Shown: positions 1 to 11,391, counted from the stretch's first letter. The stretch: DNA of 64,000 nt from Halichondria panicea (GCF_963675165.1 NC_087388.1:4159047-4223046), one strand, 5' to 3'. Made by a program: numbers and translations. Notes: generated by a model not told the origin, from the letters alone.

Positions 1-219
1 CGCGCTCTCAGCTAGCTCTGGAGGAAGGGGACTTCGGGGATGCTTGCTCTCGAAGTGTTGTTTGTACGTCTTTGGATCAGGCATTTGTGACCGACAAACT
101 GGACACGTAAAGACAAGAGCTTTCATGGCAGCAGCTTTGTGGTCTGTGCTTTTCTTAGAGGCTGATTTCTTCGCTGCATTCTTTTGCTGGGCCTGTATCT
201 TCTGTTGACCCCTGGCCAT
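1..219 (-). CDS. ZNF706: ZNF706-like small C2H2 zinc-finger protein (3' end cut by window edge)
   Basis: Read on the minus strand from the ATG at 219, an open frame of 73 codons runs to the window edge without a stop. It begins MARGQQKIQAQQKN and has a Lys/Ala/Gln-rich N-terminus, then a single C2H2 finger with Cys39, Cys42, His55 and His60. The stretch MPDPKTYKQHFESKHP, followed by a PLPPEL tail, is the hallmark of the ZNF706 (4F5-related small zinc finger) family, whose members are about 76 residues, so only the last few codons and the stop are missing. In vertebrates ZNF706 is a nuclear or cytosolic regulator linked to translation and stem-cell identity. No intron is seen in this part. The start lies 352 bp from the ATG of SMIM15 on the opposite strand, which suggests a shared promoter. 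The identification is secure at family level. Confidence 0.92.
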   Translation of the reverse strand, partial: MARGQQKIQAQQKNAAKKSASKKSTDHKAAAMKALVFTCPVCRSQMPDPKTYKQHFESKHPRSPLPPELAESA

Positions 220-571
220 TTTTGTAATCGTCTGTACAATTACAACAAAACAACATGAATCGTTAATTGTACAACTTGTACAGTATTGCACACATGTACG
301 TACACAAGTTTTGTGGCTAAATAATTATACTACATTAGAAAACATGCATTTACATAATTATTATGAACTATAGCTTTAATAGCAGTAACCTTACTGACGT
401 ACGTAGGTACTGAGCTTTTGAGAACTTCACTGTTTACCTGAGTCACTTGATGAGCATTAGTTAGAAAAGTGGACAGCCGATAGGGTTAAAGGTCAAAGTT
501 TACCTCTTTTTGTGAGGTTCTTTTTCCTGGTCAGCCAGGCCGCCACTGCATGCACTGAACACCCACCTTCA
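220..571. promoter_or_regulatory. Head-to-head intergenic region (putative bidirectional promoter)
   Basis: This 352-bp stretch separates the ZNF706 start codon (minus) from the SMIM15 start codon (plus). It contains no long open frame and must hold both 5' UTRs and both promoters. No clear TATA box is positioned for either gene. It is AT-rich, with ACGTACGTA-like runs around 295-305 and 398-405. The shared-promoter role is inferred from layout only. Confidence 0.55.
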
Positions 572-2645
572 ATGGAGTCTGTGAAGGAGTATATTATCAG
601 CTGGCTGGATTGGGGAGTAGACTATGTGAAGGATGACCCTCAAGACTTTTTCACCAAATGTTAGTTCGAAAAGTTGTGTTTTAAAATTGTAATTGTCTGA
701 ATGACGTGCCACTCAGACCATAGATTTTGTGGTTCTTTAGTTCAGATGATTTGGTGTTCGTTTAAATACAAGTTGATTGCGACCCTCTAAATATGCGACA
801 CAAGGACGCAAAGCAGTTACACTACTGCACTGTAATTGATTTAATTACAGCGCCAGAAAAAATGAATTCCACTTCTGAGTGGCGCATCTTTTAGAACACA
901 AAACAATTTAGTTTAGCTGGCACTTATGTTCTACAGCTAGTAGACATTATAGAGAAAATGGGCATGGTCTAGCTCAGTACGTTTCATGCTAGCTGCACCG
1001 TTGAGAGCTGAGTGACTGGTGAGCTATGGGTTAGAAAACTGTTCAGAAGTGTGAAGGAAGTCAAAGATGCAGGATGATTGTCAAACAAGCTTTTTTTATA
1101 AGCGCCCAAAAAATAATTACAGCAACGGTAGGCGCTTCTTTTAGTGTCTCAATTATGCTGATACTGACGTGGCGCTGTAATTACATCAATTACAGTACTA
1201 TGCGGATATATTTAGCGAATGAAGCAAATAATTATAATTGGAAAGCTTCATGGGATTATTGATCACATTATTATGAGATTGTATTAATTGGCGATTTTGG
1301 CGACTCTTACCATAGATTGAAAAGGAAGGGGATTGGAAACGACCAGGCCTCCCTGTGTAAATGGTTGAAACACTCCGCGTTATGATTTCGCGCTCGCGAT
1401 TATTTTTGTTTTGACCGTACTCTGGTTGTATTTCAACTGTTTCTAGCTCTCCTATCCACTAGCGATCACTCAGAGGCTGGGAGGTTACTCTAGAGAAGTA
1501 AGTTTACACCACTGACAAGCTCTAACTTGTCTAAGTCCGCTGTCTTTACTCTGTTTTTAGTTTTTGTTGAGTATAGCTTGAATTACTCCACGTCAACTTT
1601 TCTCTTTCCCTGCTGCAAAGCCTAAACAGCAAAAGACATTGCTTGACTTGGTTATTATGTATCTAAGTGCTATATAGAATGGTTTCATGCCATGGATAAG
1701 CTTTACTGTTCATAAACGTTTGCAGTATAGTCCTTCAAACTGCTTTAATATACTTTTAGACACACCACGGGCCTTGACCTCTCACGACTTCATAGTAAGG
1801 GCTGTTCCTTCTTTTATAGCATTTATTTGTTTAGTGATAGTGGTTGCGTTGCTTAGTCAACCTTTTAGAGCTATATTCTCTTTACTTTTTAGAATATTCA
1901 ACATTAAAAGTGATCAATTTCACCATTTCTATGTACAGCACATTGTATGGCAGCCAAGACAGGTAATGAGCATGCTGATTATAAAATAATCCCTTTGTAG
2001 TTTTAGCCACGCCCTATAACGCGGAGTGTTTCACGCAAAAATTTTCGTTTCCAAATACAAGTTTCACAGAAACCGGGCGACGACCCAACAAAAATATTTT
2101 GGGCGTTAAAATAATAGTGCCATATGTACTATATACCTGTTATACGGTATATAATTGTCGTGTCGTGATTTGAAAGTGCCAATGAGTATGCTACCTAATC
2201 ATAGAATTCCTATACTCTATAATTATCCGAGTTGTGTTTTCAGTGGCGATGGTTGTGATACCTCTGATGTTGCTTAGTGGGTTCCTGGCATTCCAGCTCA
2301 TGAAGCAGATTGACCGAGAAGAGAAACAGAAGGAAAAGAAAGGTAATAAAGTCAAATAACCAACTAGCTTCGTTCCCCGGCCGATTTTTTGGACTAAGCG
2401 GCTAATAGAGAAAATTTGAGCCAGGAACGAGGCTGATTACCAACATGCTGCATTCATGTAGTGTGTACATGTAGTTGCATACATTACTGTTTCCTATACT
2501 TCCTGTGCATGTTGTTCCTCAATTAAACATGCTCCTCTAATATTCTGCCCTGGATTCGTTGCATTCATGTACTTATGTTTCACATGCAGAGAAGAGGATG
2601 AAGAAAGCAAAGAAAGCAGCCAAAAGAAACAAGAAAGAAGACTGA
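572..2645 (+). CDS. SMIM15: Small integral membrane protein 15 homologue, three exons
   Basis: The exons are 572-659, 2244-2342 and 2590-2645. Phases match at both junctions (1 and 1), giving 81 codons including TGA, or 80 aa. Exon 1 encodes an amphipathic, acidic N-terminus (MESVKEYIISWLDWGVDYVK, then a DDPQDFFTK stretch). Exon 2 encodes one hydrophobic helix at about residues 30-50, followed by a charged EKQKEKK stretch. Exon 3 is a Lys/Arg-rich tail ending KRNKKED. This matches human SMIM15 (74 aa: acidic N-terminus with a KDPYGFL-like motif, one TM, poly-basic coiled tail). SMIM15 is a conserved single-pass membrane microprotein of unknown molecular role. Intron 1 (1.58 kb) is long for this window and carries two MITE-like elements. 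The stop is followed by an AT-rich 3' UTR, but no AATAAA signal was fixed with certainty. Confidence 0.88.
829..1197. mobile_element. MITE-like element with 27-bp terminal inverted repeats in SMIM15 intron 1
   Basis: The left end at 829-855 (ACTGTAATTGATTTAATTAC then AGCGCCA) is the reverse complement, with one or two mismatches, of the right end at 1170-1197 (TGGCGCTGTAATTACATCAA then TTACAGT). The enclosed 369 bp has no coding capacity worth noting. Internally there is a second GGCGC...TCTTTTAG pair near 890 and 1130. The size, terminal inverted repeats and intronic position fit a non-autonomous DNA transposon. Superfamily is not assignable. Confidence 0.6.
1333..2054. mobile_element. Second TIR-bounded element in SMIM15 intron 1
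   Basis: Two blocks of inverted homology bound about 720 bp. TTGGAAACGA (1333-1342) pairs with TCGTTTCCAA (2045-2054), and GAAACACTCCGCGTTAT (1367-1383) pairs with ATAACGCGGAGTGTTTC (2016-2032). The blocks are spaced similarly on both sides, as expected of long imperfect terminal inverted repeats. An open frame at 1687-1989 lies inside, but its hydrophobic product resembles no transposase that I recognise. This is probably a non-autonomous DNA transposon. Confidence 0.55.
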
Positions 2646-4814
2646 GACCCTGAAATATTATTAATCCACATTCATTCTTTTATCACTGTGTATGAGCTTT
2701 GCTATATTAAATTGCAGTCCATTTGCAGCAAAGAAATAACAATTATGGTAAAGGTCATCGCATGTACTAGTAGGATTCTCCGTTTATTTCCGGACTCCTT
2801 TGTGCTACACTTCCTTGTCACATGGACATGTATACCCACGTGACAGTTGAAAATCATTGTTTTGAAGCTTTCTGTTGAGGTTTTCTGGCCGGCTTCTACT
2901 CAAAGAGGAGCCCTCACCTCTCTGCTGAAACAGAAACGACGTGATCTTTGGCAGAGAGTCGTATTTTGTACAAAGTAAGCTCGTGCCTTGTGTTGTCATG
3001 TGAAAAGTTGCAAGTGGTCATGTAATGTGGTTTAATGGGTGTAGTTTTATATATTTAGAGTACTCTAACACTATTGTGATTATAGTCACACATTTCTTTT
3101 TGCTTATCTGTCACTTCTGTGATGTCGTTCCTTTATGACTGCTGTTCTTAGCTTTTGACTGGTGCACACAAATTGTTGTACATCGGTTGCAATGCATTAT
3201 TATAGTCTTGTAGCGTTCGTTTAATTTGGGCCCTTCCTTTTCCGCTTGAGCATTAACAGTTCAAGGATTCATGATTATAAATATTATGTAGGCCTACACG
3301 CCCATTTTTGCATCCTAGGCATTCCTATTTGAATTGATATGATGTTAGGTATATAGAATACATACTTTTTGAATGTGATCTTGTTACTTGTTAGCACACA
3401 AGAATCATGAATCATGTGACCCAGTTCCCGTGTTAGCGATGCCACACCCAACATGGCCTGTAAGCGTACTAAACCACAATCACATTCCATTAAAACAAGC
3501 CTGCATTAATGTGAAGGTGTGTGGGTACACGAATAATTAGTCAATGTTCTATTTGCTGCATTAATTTTGTCCACTATGTTAGACCATCAACAGTGTGTAG
3601 GAGTTCACTTTGAATAACTAAGTCGTATTGCAGTGTTTGATACTAACATTTGTGTTATGAACTGTTTTCATAGGAAATATTCTATGTTTGTATCATCGTC
3701 CCATGTAGGCAATTATTGAGCAATACTTGTACATGCAAAATTATAGTAGTGTTGCTATTTGCTTTATACGTGTGTAGTATATTGGTACATGTACATGTAC
3801 ACCTGGAAGTGTGGAAGTCCCATACTGACTAAAAGAACAAGTGTGAACTTTTTGTCAGCATTTTCATAGTTGTTACAGTAGTAGATTTGGCATGTATATA
3901 CATGGTCCAGTACATAAATTGTTATTTCATTGCATTATTGTGTGTGTTGTGCTTAATTGTCTCACGCTGATTCTGTCAGAATTAAATCACACTGTCACAT
4001 ACTTTTGCACTAGAGATTACACTGTAGCTGTACCAAGTACATGTACATGTGATTATAACTAATTGTGTTGCAGTCACCTACATGTATAAGCTCCAGGCCT
4101 TGCTTGACATGTGCCCTGTCTATCTTGCTGCAAAGTGTCAGTTTTAAGATGTGCTTGTGTGTAGTCTACAATTAATTTAATGCTAAATGATACCCACACT
4201 GTAACTGTAATAATGTCCCACTGTCCACACTCCTTGTGTAATCACACAACCTGTTGCTTAGCAACTACATGTATTGATAGTATGCCACAGTAGGTGCAGC
4301 TGGCTTTGTTAATGCAATAATTATTCTTACGTCAAAGACTCCCGCATGTTTGTGTAGTGCAGACAGTTCAGCAAATTCATGACATTCTTATATGGTTTAT
4401 TCATTGCTTTGTCAGCTTAGTTTAGGGAGGTCCTGTTATATTCATTGGCATGCGTGTGCACTGGTTGCATTTTACATGTACAATGTCGTATGAATTCCCA
4501 AATGGTCGTCTCGTGTTACAAAGCGTTTATATTGCATATACGCTTTTGCACCCCCACACACTCTCAAGTAGTGTACGTTTAGACACCAACGCCACGCGCC
4601 TACAGTATAGTTTGGTGTCTAATATAATTATAATACTATAGGGTCAGATTTTCCTGAGGATGCAAGTATTGATCCCATTAAAGAGCCGCCTTATAAAGTG
4701 TATTGAAAGCACATGCATGGCATCTATCTATACACCCCCACATACACCTTACATCCTTTTTCATACCCTCTCATTCACACTACACTGGGTTTACGTTACG
4801 TTTCCCCTCCTCAG
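2646..4814. other. Intergenic region between SMIM15 and MAX
   Basis: About 2.2 kb without a supported coding exon. It has scattered TACATGTACATG runs and AT-rich sequence. It should contain the SMIM15 3' UTR and the MAX 5' UTR. A CTCCTCAG acceptor ends exactly at the MAX ATG, so at least one non-coding 5' exon of MAX is expected here, but I cannot place it. Confidence 0.5.
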
Positions 4815-7800
4815 ATGGACGAGGAGTTAGACGTGGATGTTGAAAGTGCTGAAGATGTTCCAGACATCGGTGTGGAGGCCACAGCTGGCACTTATGATGA
4901 AGGATTCCACGACTCTGTGAGCTATACTGTACATGTATGTACAAGCCGTACATGAGCATTTGTAGCTACTGAGTGTTTGCGAGTTAATGGTTGGTGTTGA
5001 AACCATTGTCTACAGTAAATTGAACACATAATTGAGCAACTGGGCTAGACCATTAGTAATGTACCTGATCACTGTCCCTATGGGATACTGTATAGTGTTA
5101 TGTGAATTTGCATTCCTTGCCCTGTATAGGAGGATGGAGGAGAAGGTGGAGAAGGAAAGAGTGACAAGAGGGAGCACCACAATCTGTTGGAGAGACGTAG
5201 GAGAGACCACATCAAAGAGTCATTCTACGACCTCAGGGACTGTCTACCACAACTCAGAGGGGAGAAAGTGCGTCCAGAGTGTTATCATTTTTCGATAGCT
5301 TTGCCCGTACATGTACACTGTAGCCATACCCAAACTTATAGACATTACCCTCAGCTTCTGTGGAGCTCTCCCAAGCCCTAAATCCAATCGTATTTTTATT
5401 AATGTGTAAATACATGTACAATGTATATAGACCAGAAAAGGACATGCTTTTAATTAATTGCTAGCTGATTTTGTACAGTGGTACACAGTGAGTTTAGGTT
5501 AATCGATTAAAGTCACAGGTGTGTTTTGCTTGCAGGTATCGAGGGCTCACATTTTGAACAAAGCTACTGAGTACATCCGTAATATGCAAAAGTGTGGCTC
5601 CTCACGAGAGGTACACGTAAGCATCAACTTGTTGCACCAAGTATGCTGGAGTGGAAATCTTTAACCAGGCTAACAATAGCTCTTTTAATAATGTATTGCT
5701 TATAACTATGCTCGTAAAAAAGCGTTTCTGCAATCCGTTTTAAGTTTCACATATGCACTCTCTGTTTTTCCAGACTGATATTGATAGCCTGAAACTGAGG
5801 AATGAGATACTGGAACAGCAGAGTAAGTCAAGTTAGTGTGTGTGTAGTCTGGTGATGCCTCATTAAATTAATTCCCTGTTGAGATCAATGATTAATGGCT
5901 CTACGTTTATGATTACCTCTTCCCACACACACACCGGTTCGGTTCAGTCAAAGCCCTGGAACGTCAGAAGACGGCCGGGAGTGGTAAAAATGCTGAGGAG
6001 ATTCTGGAGGAAGTGCAAGAAGAGGTCATTGCTAGACACAGAGAGGATCTACAGAAACAGACCAAGAAGATCAATTCATTGGTAAGCACAGTAATCAACT
6101 ACTCAACCATGCCTTTTTTAATAGTAGGGGGACGTAATATTTGCGTTGTGTAGCTGAGTAGGCAATACATTATTAGCCTTAGGCGTGGTATTCTGGGTTT
6201 TCTGGAGGGGTAGATGTGTTCACTGTCCACTGATTTCATTACATTATATAATACCAATATCTAAGTACATGCATTGATTATGTTTGTGAACTGCATGCAT
6301 TTGCTTAACTAGCATGCCAATTCGATGTCATCTCGGCAGGTGAGTGAGAAGAATGACGGTGAGGGGGTACGATCAGGAGGTGGAATCAAGTCTCGTGTCA
6401 CCAATGCTGTCAAAAAGGCTCCGTCTGTAGCACCTATCACCCCTGTCACTAGTAGGTGGAGTTCTGTCTAGTGTTGTGTACACTTTGTTTTTGCCCATGG
6501 GCAGTTCACATTCTCTGTGTTTGCGTACAGTACATGTACATGTCCACCTCACTTGAATTGTGCTTGACTGTACATGTACACTACTGGCGTGACTTTGTAT
6601 GGTGATATTGAAATTGAAAGTAAATGTACATGTACACTAATGGCTTCTATTTACAAGACTTTGTATGGTGATATTGAAACTGAAAGTAATAATGGAACCC
6701 ACAAATAAACTTGTACGCCCTAACATTAATTCAGTTGTCTCCCTCTTTAGTGGTGACCCCTGAACCTGGCCCGCCTCTCTCGTCCCCGGCCATCAGTCTC
6801 CTAGCCTCCAACTTGAAGAGCACTCAGAACCTGCTCACTGCTCTACAAAAGAGCCTCCCTCCGAATGCCAACCTGCCTGCTAACATCAAGACGCTGGCCC
6901 AAAGGGTGCTGGCCAACCCTCTTGCCAGGACACAGCTGCAGGGTAAGGGGTGTGGCACTTGCATGTACTTTACTGCATTGCATGCTATATTATTATTTCT
7001 GTCTGATGTTTCTAACACTAATTTTCTACTTTTCTGAGGTGCTCTGTATTTGTTAGCACACTCACTGTAATCTTGAAGAGGCTGGGTGTGCTATTATAGA
7101 TGATATACATGTAGGTGGAGATGTGCTTAATGAGCTATGATACTCTTATACCAGCTTTCTGCTGCTTTCTGTTTTATGGGTAATTGCAATTCTCTTGACA
7201 TTTTATAGAGTATCTTTACCAACATATTGAGTACACTGTATGTATATTATGTACAATTTCCTGAATGGTTATTAATAGCATTTTCTTCCTCTGTACAGCT
7301 TCTGCCAGCAATGCTTTCCGTGGAGTTGTGACAGCCACAACTGTTACCAGCAAACCATCTACAACCCCCCAGATACAACCAGTACCCCCTCAAGTAACCT
7401 CACAAACCCCCATTGATGTAAAACCCCCACCACCTCTCGTGAACGCAACTCAAGTAAAACTGGAAACTTTGACTGAAACAGTAAGATCTAAAAAACCATT
7501 GGCTTCTAAACCACCGCAAGACTTGACACCTGCTGCTCTGATATCAGCTCTTACTATGCCGGTCACAAACACTCAGACACCTTCACAACTGTCTCCACAG
7601 CAGATCCTACGCACTGCACACTTACTACTGCAGCAGCAAGGGTCGACTCTGACCTCATCACCAGAAAAAACAAATGCTCTACCACCTGAAATCTTGGCTC
7701 AAGTCAGTTCCTACCTGAACCTACCTGCAGCTATCACTAGTGAACACTCGTTGGGCTCTGGAGCTGAGATGCTACCATTGGAGGAGGATAGTGTAGCTGT

Positions 7801-8218
7801 TACTAACTCCTTCCTCACTGCTGCTCTAACAGGTGGAATGACCGCTGCACTGGCCAATGCCGAGACATCAGAAGCTGAAGGTCAGCTTGGTGTATTAATT
7901 GAGATGTACATGTAGGTGTAAGGGTGCAGGCATGTTGTTAGCCATACTTAACCCTGCACATGTAAGAATTAGCAATAAAAGCTCTGTGTTGATAAGGTAT
8001 TCCTTCTACGTGTAGTAATCCTAACACCCTTAGAACTTGTCCATAATTATATGTAATTATCGTCATGTGCATAATTTATTAGTGATTAGCCTACTCAACC
8101 ACCCCCTCCCCCCACAGATTACTCTCACACCCAGTCACCAAAACCACTGAAGAGGGCCGGCTCATGCTCAGAGGAGGACACAGAACAGACCACAAAAAAA
8201 CCAAGAGTAGTGTTATAG
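4815..8218 (+). CDS. MAX: MAX bHLH-leucine zipper transcription factor with long C-terminal extension, nine coding exons
   Basis: The coding exons are 4815-4916, 5130-5267, 5536-5616, 5774-5822, 5948-6081, 6340-6451, 6751-6942, 7299-7880 and 8118-8218. All phases join and sum to 1491 nt (496 aa). Exon 1 encodes an acidic N-terminus. Exon 2 holds the basic region and helix 1 ([19 protein letters not shown]); the His/Glu/Arg positions are those that read CACGTG E-boxes in MAX. Exon 3 completes helix 2 ([13 protein letters not shown]), and exons 4-5 give the zipper ([22 protein letters not shown]). MAX is the obligate partner of MYC, MXD, MNT and MGA. Metazoan MAX is about 150-160 aa, so exons 5 to 9 add some 330 residues: a charged helix, then Pro/Thr/Ser/Gln-rich sequence. 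The end ([10 protein letters not shown] ... KKPRVVL) resembles the basic MAX C-terminal NLS. The ATG directly follows a splice acceptor. The model is firm for exons 1-5 and good for the rest. Confidence 0.9.
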
Positions 8219-9066
8219 AACTGGTGATAGTTAGTGGTGTACTAACTGTTGCTTTTCTTGTTTGTATGTGTCGTGCTATAGTTGTAACCCTTTCCTCTAG
8301 TGTTGTGTTTGTATGTGTCTGCTATGCTTGTTTGTCAGTGAGCTTTAAACTGCAAAGCCAGCCAAAGAATGGGCGTGACTATTCATTAGGACTATCCCAC
8401 AACACTCACATTATTTGCCCTTTGAACTCTGCATAAAATGACGATCCATACCTGGCTTTGGATGGTGAGATCTGAGCCATATCGAAATATATGATACAGC
8501 TAGACTCCTTGCTATACAGCTCCTGCATGGGATGGTAAGTTATATTATTAATAGCTATAATTATAACATAACAGCTATAGGCATGCATGCATGACTTGTC
8601 GTGTTGCATGTGGTCTGTCTAAGTATGTTGGCCTGTTCAAGTCTACAGCTATAGCTATACAGCTAATTAAATATTTCATATATCCCATACATCCACTGAG
8701 TTTATCCTTACCTGTAGATCTATAACTCAGTATAATGTACGTATACCTTAAAATTACCGCACCCCAACAAAGAAAATCCAATACTACAATTGGTGCTCAT
8801 TTAGAACGAACGAACAAACTACTGAGCGAATTAGAGCAGAGCACGGTATAAGAGGACGTTAGACACTTCTAAAAATTAATGGGCGTGATAGTTTAGCAAT
8901 GACACCGGCAAGGTCTTGGTAGAGAGAGTCTCTACAATCATGCTCTTGACTTAATAAATACCCTTTTCAAAGTTGGCACTATATGAATAGTATTAGACAG
9001 TCTGTGGCCATGGTTCATCTCGTGTAGTCATTCATTAGCTAGGCACTACTAAATTGCTCAATATAA
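8219..9066. other. Intergenic region downstream of MAX
   Basis: About 850 bp containing the MAX 3' UTR and AT-rich sequence. No ORF, RNA gene or clear transposon end was recognised. A TGCATGCATG run lies at 8581-8592. Confidence 0.4.
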
Positions 9067-9740
9067 AAACTAGAGCACTAAAGTACTAACCCTCGGCTGT
9101 TGACATGAATACATAGATCAATAAAAACCGGAGGAGTAAAGAAGCAACAACCTACAATTATACTTTTAACAGAGACCGGCAAAAGATCACTTTAGTAGCA
9201 AATAGCTGCAATAATTATGTAGATCTACCTCGACTAAAGGTCGCGTGTTAGAGCTAGGCAACGCGCAAGTTCAAGCTTCCTAGCTTCTTAGCTTTTGCTC
9301 GCTTTTATACGACTTTTAAAAATAATAACTTGTTGTGTGGAGGCTATCTATATACTGTAAACGCAGTGCTATGGCATCCAGGTGAGTACACTCACATACA
9401 TGTGTTACAAACAGACAAACAAACTAGAGCACTGAGTGCTAACCCTCGGCTGTATAATAAATCTAAGTTACTAAAGAAGCAACAAACCACTTTTAATAGA
9501 GTCCGGTAAAGGATCATTTCAGTTGTAAATATGTAGATCTACCTTGAATAAAGATCGCGTATAGAGCTAGCCAATGTGTAAGTTTAAGCTACTGAGCTTT
9601 TGCTCGCTTTTATACAACAACGAAGCTTTAATCGAAATCTGCCCAATTAAAACTAATAACTTGTTGTGTGGACGCTGTAAACAAACGCAGTGCTATGGCA
9701 TCCAGGTGAGTAGACTCACATATCATACACAAACAAATAA
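9067..9740. repeat. Tandem duplication of a promoter plus first exon (two copies, about 350 and 320 bp)
   Basis: Copy 1 (9067-9420) and copy 2 (9421-9740) both begin AAACTAGAGCACT and continue through CTAACCCTCGGCTGT, AAAGAAGCAACAA, TGTAGATCTACCT, GAGCTAG, GCTTTTGCTCGCTTTTATAC, AATAACTTGTTGTGTGGA and GCAGTGCTATGGCATCCAGG, each then followed by TGAGTA. They differ by many substitutions and several indels, so the duplication is not recent. Each copy ends with the same ATG-GCA-TCC-AG exon and GTGAGT donor, so each can serve as promoter and first exon for the gene downstream. Confidence 0.8.
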
Positions 9741-10045
9741 ACCAACAGACTACTATACCCGCAGCCGCCCACGCACGCCTTGGATAATAATTAATTTTGA
9801 GGTTGGTGCTAGAACGATGCGATAATTACTGTATTGTTCATATAATTATTGTGATGCAGTTGCCATGTAGTACAAGGAAAAAGAAGGCTCCACCTGGTCG
9901 GTGCTCTGAAGTGAAAAAAGCTGCCAAGCCATGCATACCTGCCGGACCGTATTTGATAGTGCTAGCCATTTTGTCAGTCATTTTAACTCTGTACATCCTG
10001 TTTTTCAGACATGGTTTCGAAGACATTATTTTTCTGCTTGGTTAA
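9695..10045 (+). CDS. Small single-pass membrane protein (61 aa), two exons, unrecognised family
   Basis: Exon 1 (9695-9705, ATGGCATCCAG) has a GTGAGT donor. Exon 2 (9871-10045) follows a TAG acceptor, and joining them gives 62 codons ending TAA. An alternative identical first exon lies at 9371-9381 in the upstream tandem copy. The product starts MASSTRKKKAPPGR, has a basic N-terminal half with two cysteines, then one TM helix at about residues 30-49 (start PAGPYLIVLAILSV) and a short tail ending FEDIIFLLG. The layout (basic cytosolic N-terminus, C-terminal helix) resembles tail-anchored ER microproteins such as Sec61-beta, but the WRFY-type signature of that family is absent and I do not assign it. 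The nearer acceptor at TGATGCAG would shift the frame and end early, which is why the TAG at 9868-9870 was chosen. Confidence 0.55.
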
Positions 10046-10529
10046 TACTTGACTATTTATTCTCAACCAGCACTCTTGTCTATTCAATTTATATACTCCC
10101 TTCTAAGTTCGTTATTGTACGTTGTGTGTCTGCATTGTTGTAGACTGCTTTGATCTGGTGGCGTGCATGTATCTGACCTGCTGCCGGGCTGCTGGTGAGT
10201 GCATGGTGACTAGTGGTATAATAGCTAAAAATCTATCTTGACGTCAACTGGACACTCGATAAGTACGGAATTTCCTGCACAATTTCTGTCAATAATTTTA
10301 GAAGATTGAATTGACACATATATATTTTGTATGTATGCACATATGTATTTTACTAGGAGACATGATATAGCCCCAAGGTCAATACGCCCTTGCATGATAT
10401 GATAACACACAGTAGATTGAGTACAAATACCCAGTATAAATTGTACAATCATGTACATGTACATGTAATATATATAGATCTCTATAAAAGTGTCAACGTT
10501 GAGAATTGTAAGTGCATGCATGCATGCTC
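10046..10529. other. Convergent intergenic region
   Basis: This is the 3' side of the small membrane-protein gene (plus) and of the sulfotransferase-like gene (minus). An exon-like stretch at about 10144-10193 sits between a TAG and a GTGAGT donor and could be an alternative 3' exon, with no further support. ACATGTACATGTACATG runs occur at 10452-10466. Confidence 0.35.
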
Positions 10530-11342
10530 TCAATCTCTCAACACCAAACGAAACTTGTACATTTCGTCATAAACCACTCGAAATTCCTTAATGCATTGCT
10601 TCACTTCATCAGGGAAACTTTCAACCTCTTGTAGGACATCGGAGTGTGCTACAGACTTTGATATTCCACTGCTCTGTAAGGCATTCTCCTGCCACTTTAG
10701 ACTCTCTGCATGTCCTCCCTTCTGTTCAATGAATTCCTTCGTTTTCATGGAGCCAGATTCCCATCGAGTCATTCCTTCTTTGAATTCAATACCAACTTCT
10801 TTACAGTATGCATTAAGGATGCCCTCAGGATTCTCCAATAAATCGTCAGCGTCCACAACAATTGGATTGGGAGTAATGTTCTCTTTGACGAAGTTGTATA
10901 GATCTCGTAATTGATGAAACCCGAGATCCCCATTATGGCGTACTTTAGACCACGCCTCTGGACTGGAGAAATTACGAAATGATGATGCTACAGCTTTTGT
11001 TGGGTCACGTATTAGAAAAGTGTGGACAGAGTCTTTCATGCCGTCTTTCAGCAAAGTATCAAATTTTCCACTCAATGTATACGCAAGGCACTTCGTAAAA
11101 ATAAGGTTCTTGCCTGAGTATGTGCGTAGTAGTGCATCTTCTACATCCTTGTACGTTGACATCTTGGTTGTAGCAGAATTGATTTCGTCCATGTCAATGT
11201 CCTTAACAGGATTTTCAGCATAGTAGGGGGCATTGTATGGCTCATGGAAGACCATTGCATTGGGGAGTGTTCTGAAAGAGAACTCAAAAGCTGTGGAGAC
11301 ACAGCGTGGAGCAGTCCATAGGAATATCTTCTTTGTAGTCAT
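10530..11342 (-). CDS. Single-exon sulfotransferase-like P-loop protein (270 aa)
   Basis: An uninterrupted 271-codon frame on the minus strand begins MTTKKIFLWTAPRCVSTAFE. The TAPRCVSTAF segment at residues 10-19 is the 5'-phosphosulfate-binding loop. IRDPTKAVASSF, in the middle of the protein, fits the 3'-phosphate-binding motif (R-D-P-x(4)-S-S). These two sites define PAPS-dependent sulfotransferases. The closest recognised group is the short, cytosolic, branched-chain-aminotransferase-associated or bacterial-type sulfotransferase-like family, rather than Golgi carbohydrate sulfotransferases, since no signal anchor is present. The substrate cannot be told from sequence. The gene is intronless in a region where neighbours have introns, which could reflect retroposition or transfer. 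It is convergent with the small membrane-protein gene. Confidence 0.75.
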   Translation of the reverse strand: MTTKKIFLWTAPRCVSTAFEFSFRTLPNAMVFHEPYNAPYYAENPVKDIDMDEINSATTKMSTYKDVEDALLRTYSGKNLIFTKCLAYTLSGKFDTLLKDGMKDSVHTFLIRDPTKAVASSFRNFSSPEAWSKVRHNGDLGFHQLRDLYNFVKENITPNPIVVDADDLLENPEGILNAYCKEVGIEFKEGMTRWESGSMKTKEFIEQKGGHAESLKWQENALQSSGISKSVAHSDVLQEVESFPDEVKQCIKEFRVVYDEMYKFRLVLRD

Positions 11343-11391
11343 TCTATCAGAGGAGGTAAGTCAAGACTCAAGGTCAACAGGGTCACTTTTA

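Noticed and set aside
10591-11223. Plus-strand frames at 10591-10914 and 11020-11223
   Set aside because: They are shadows of the sulfotransferase-like gene on the opposite strand.
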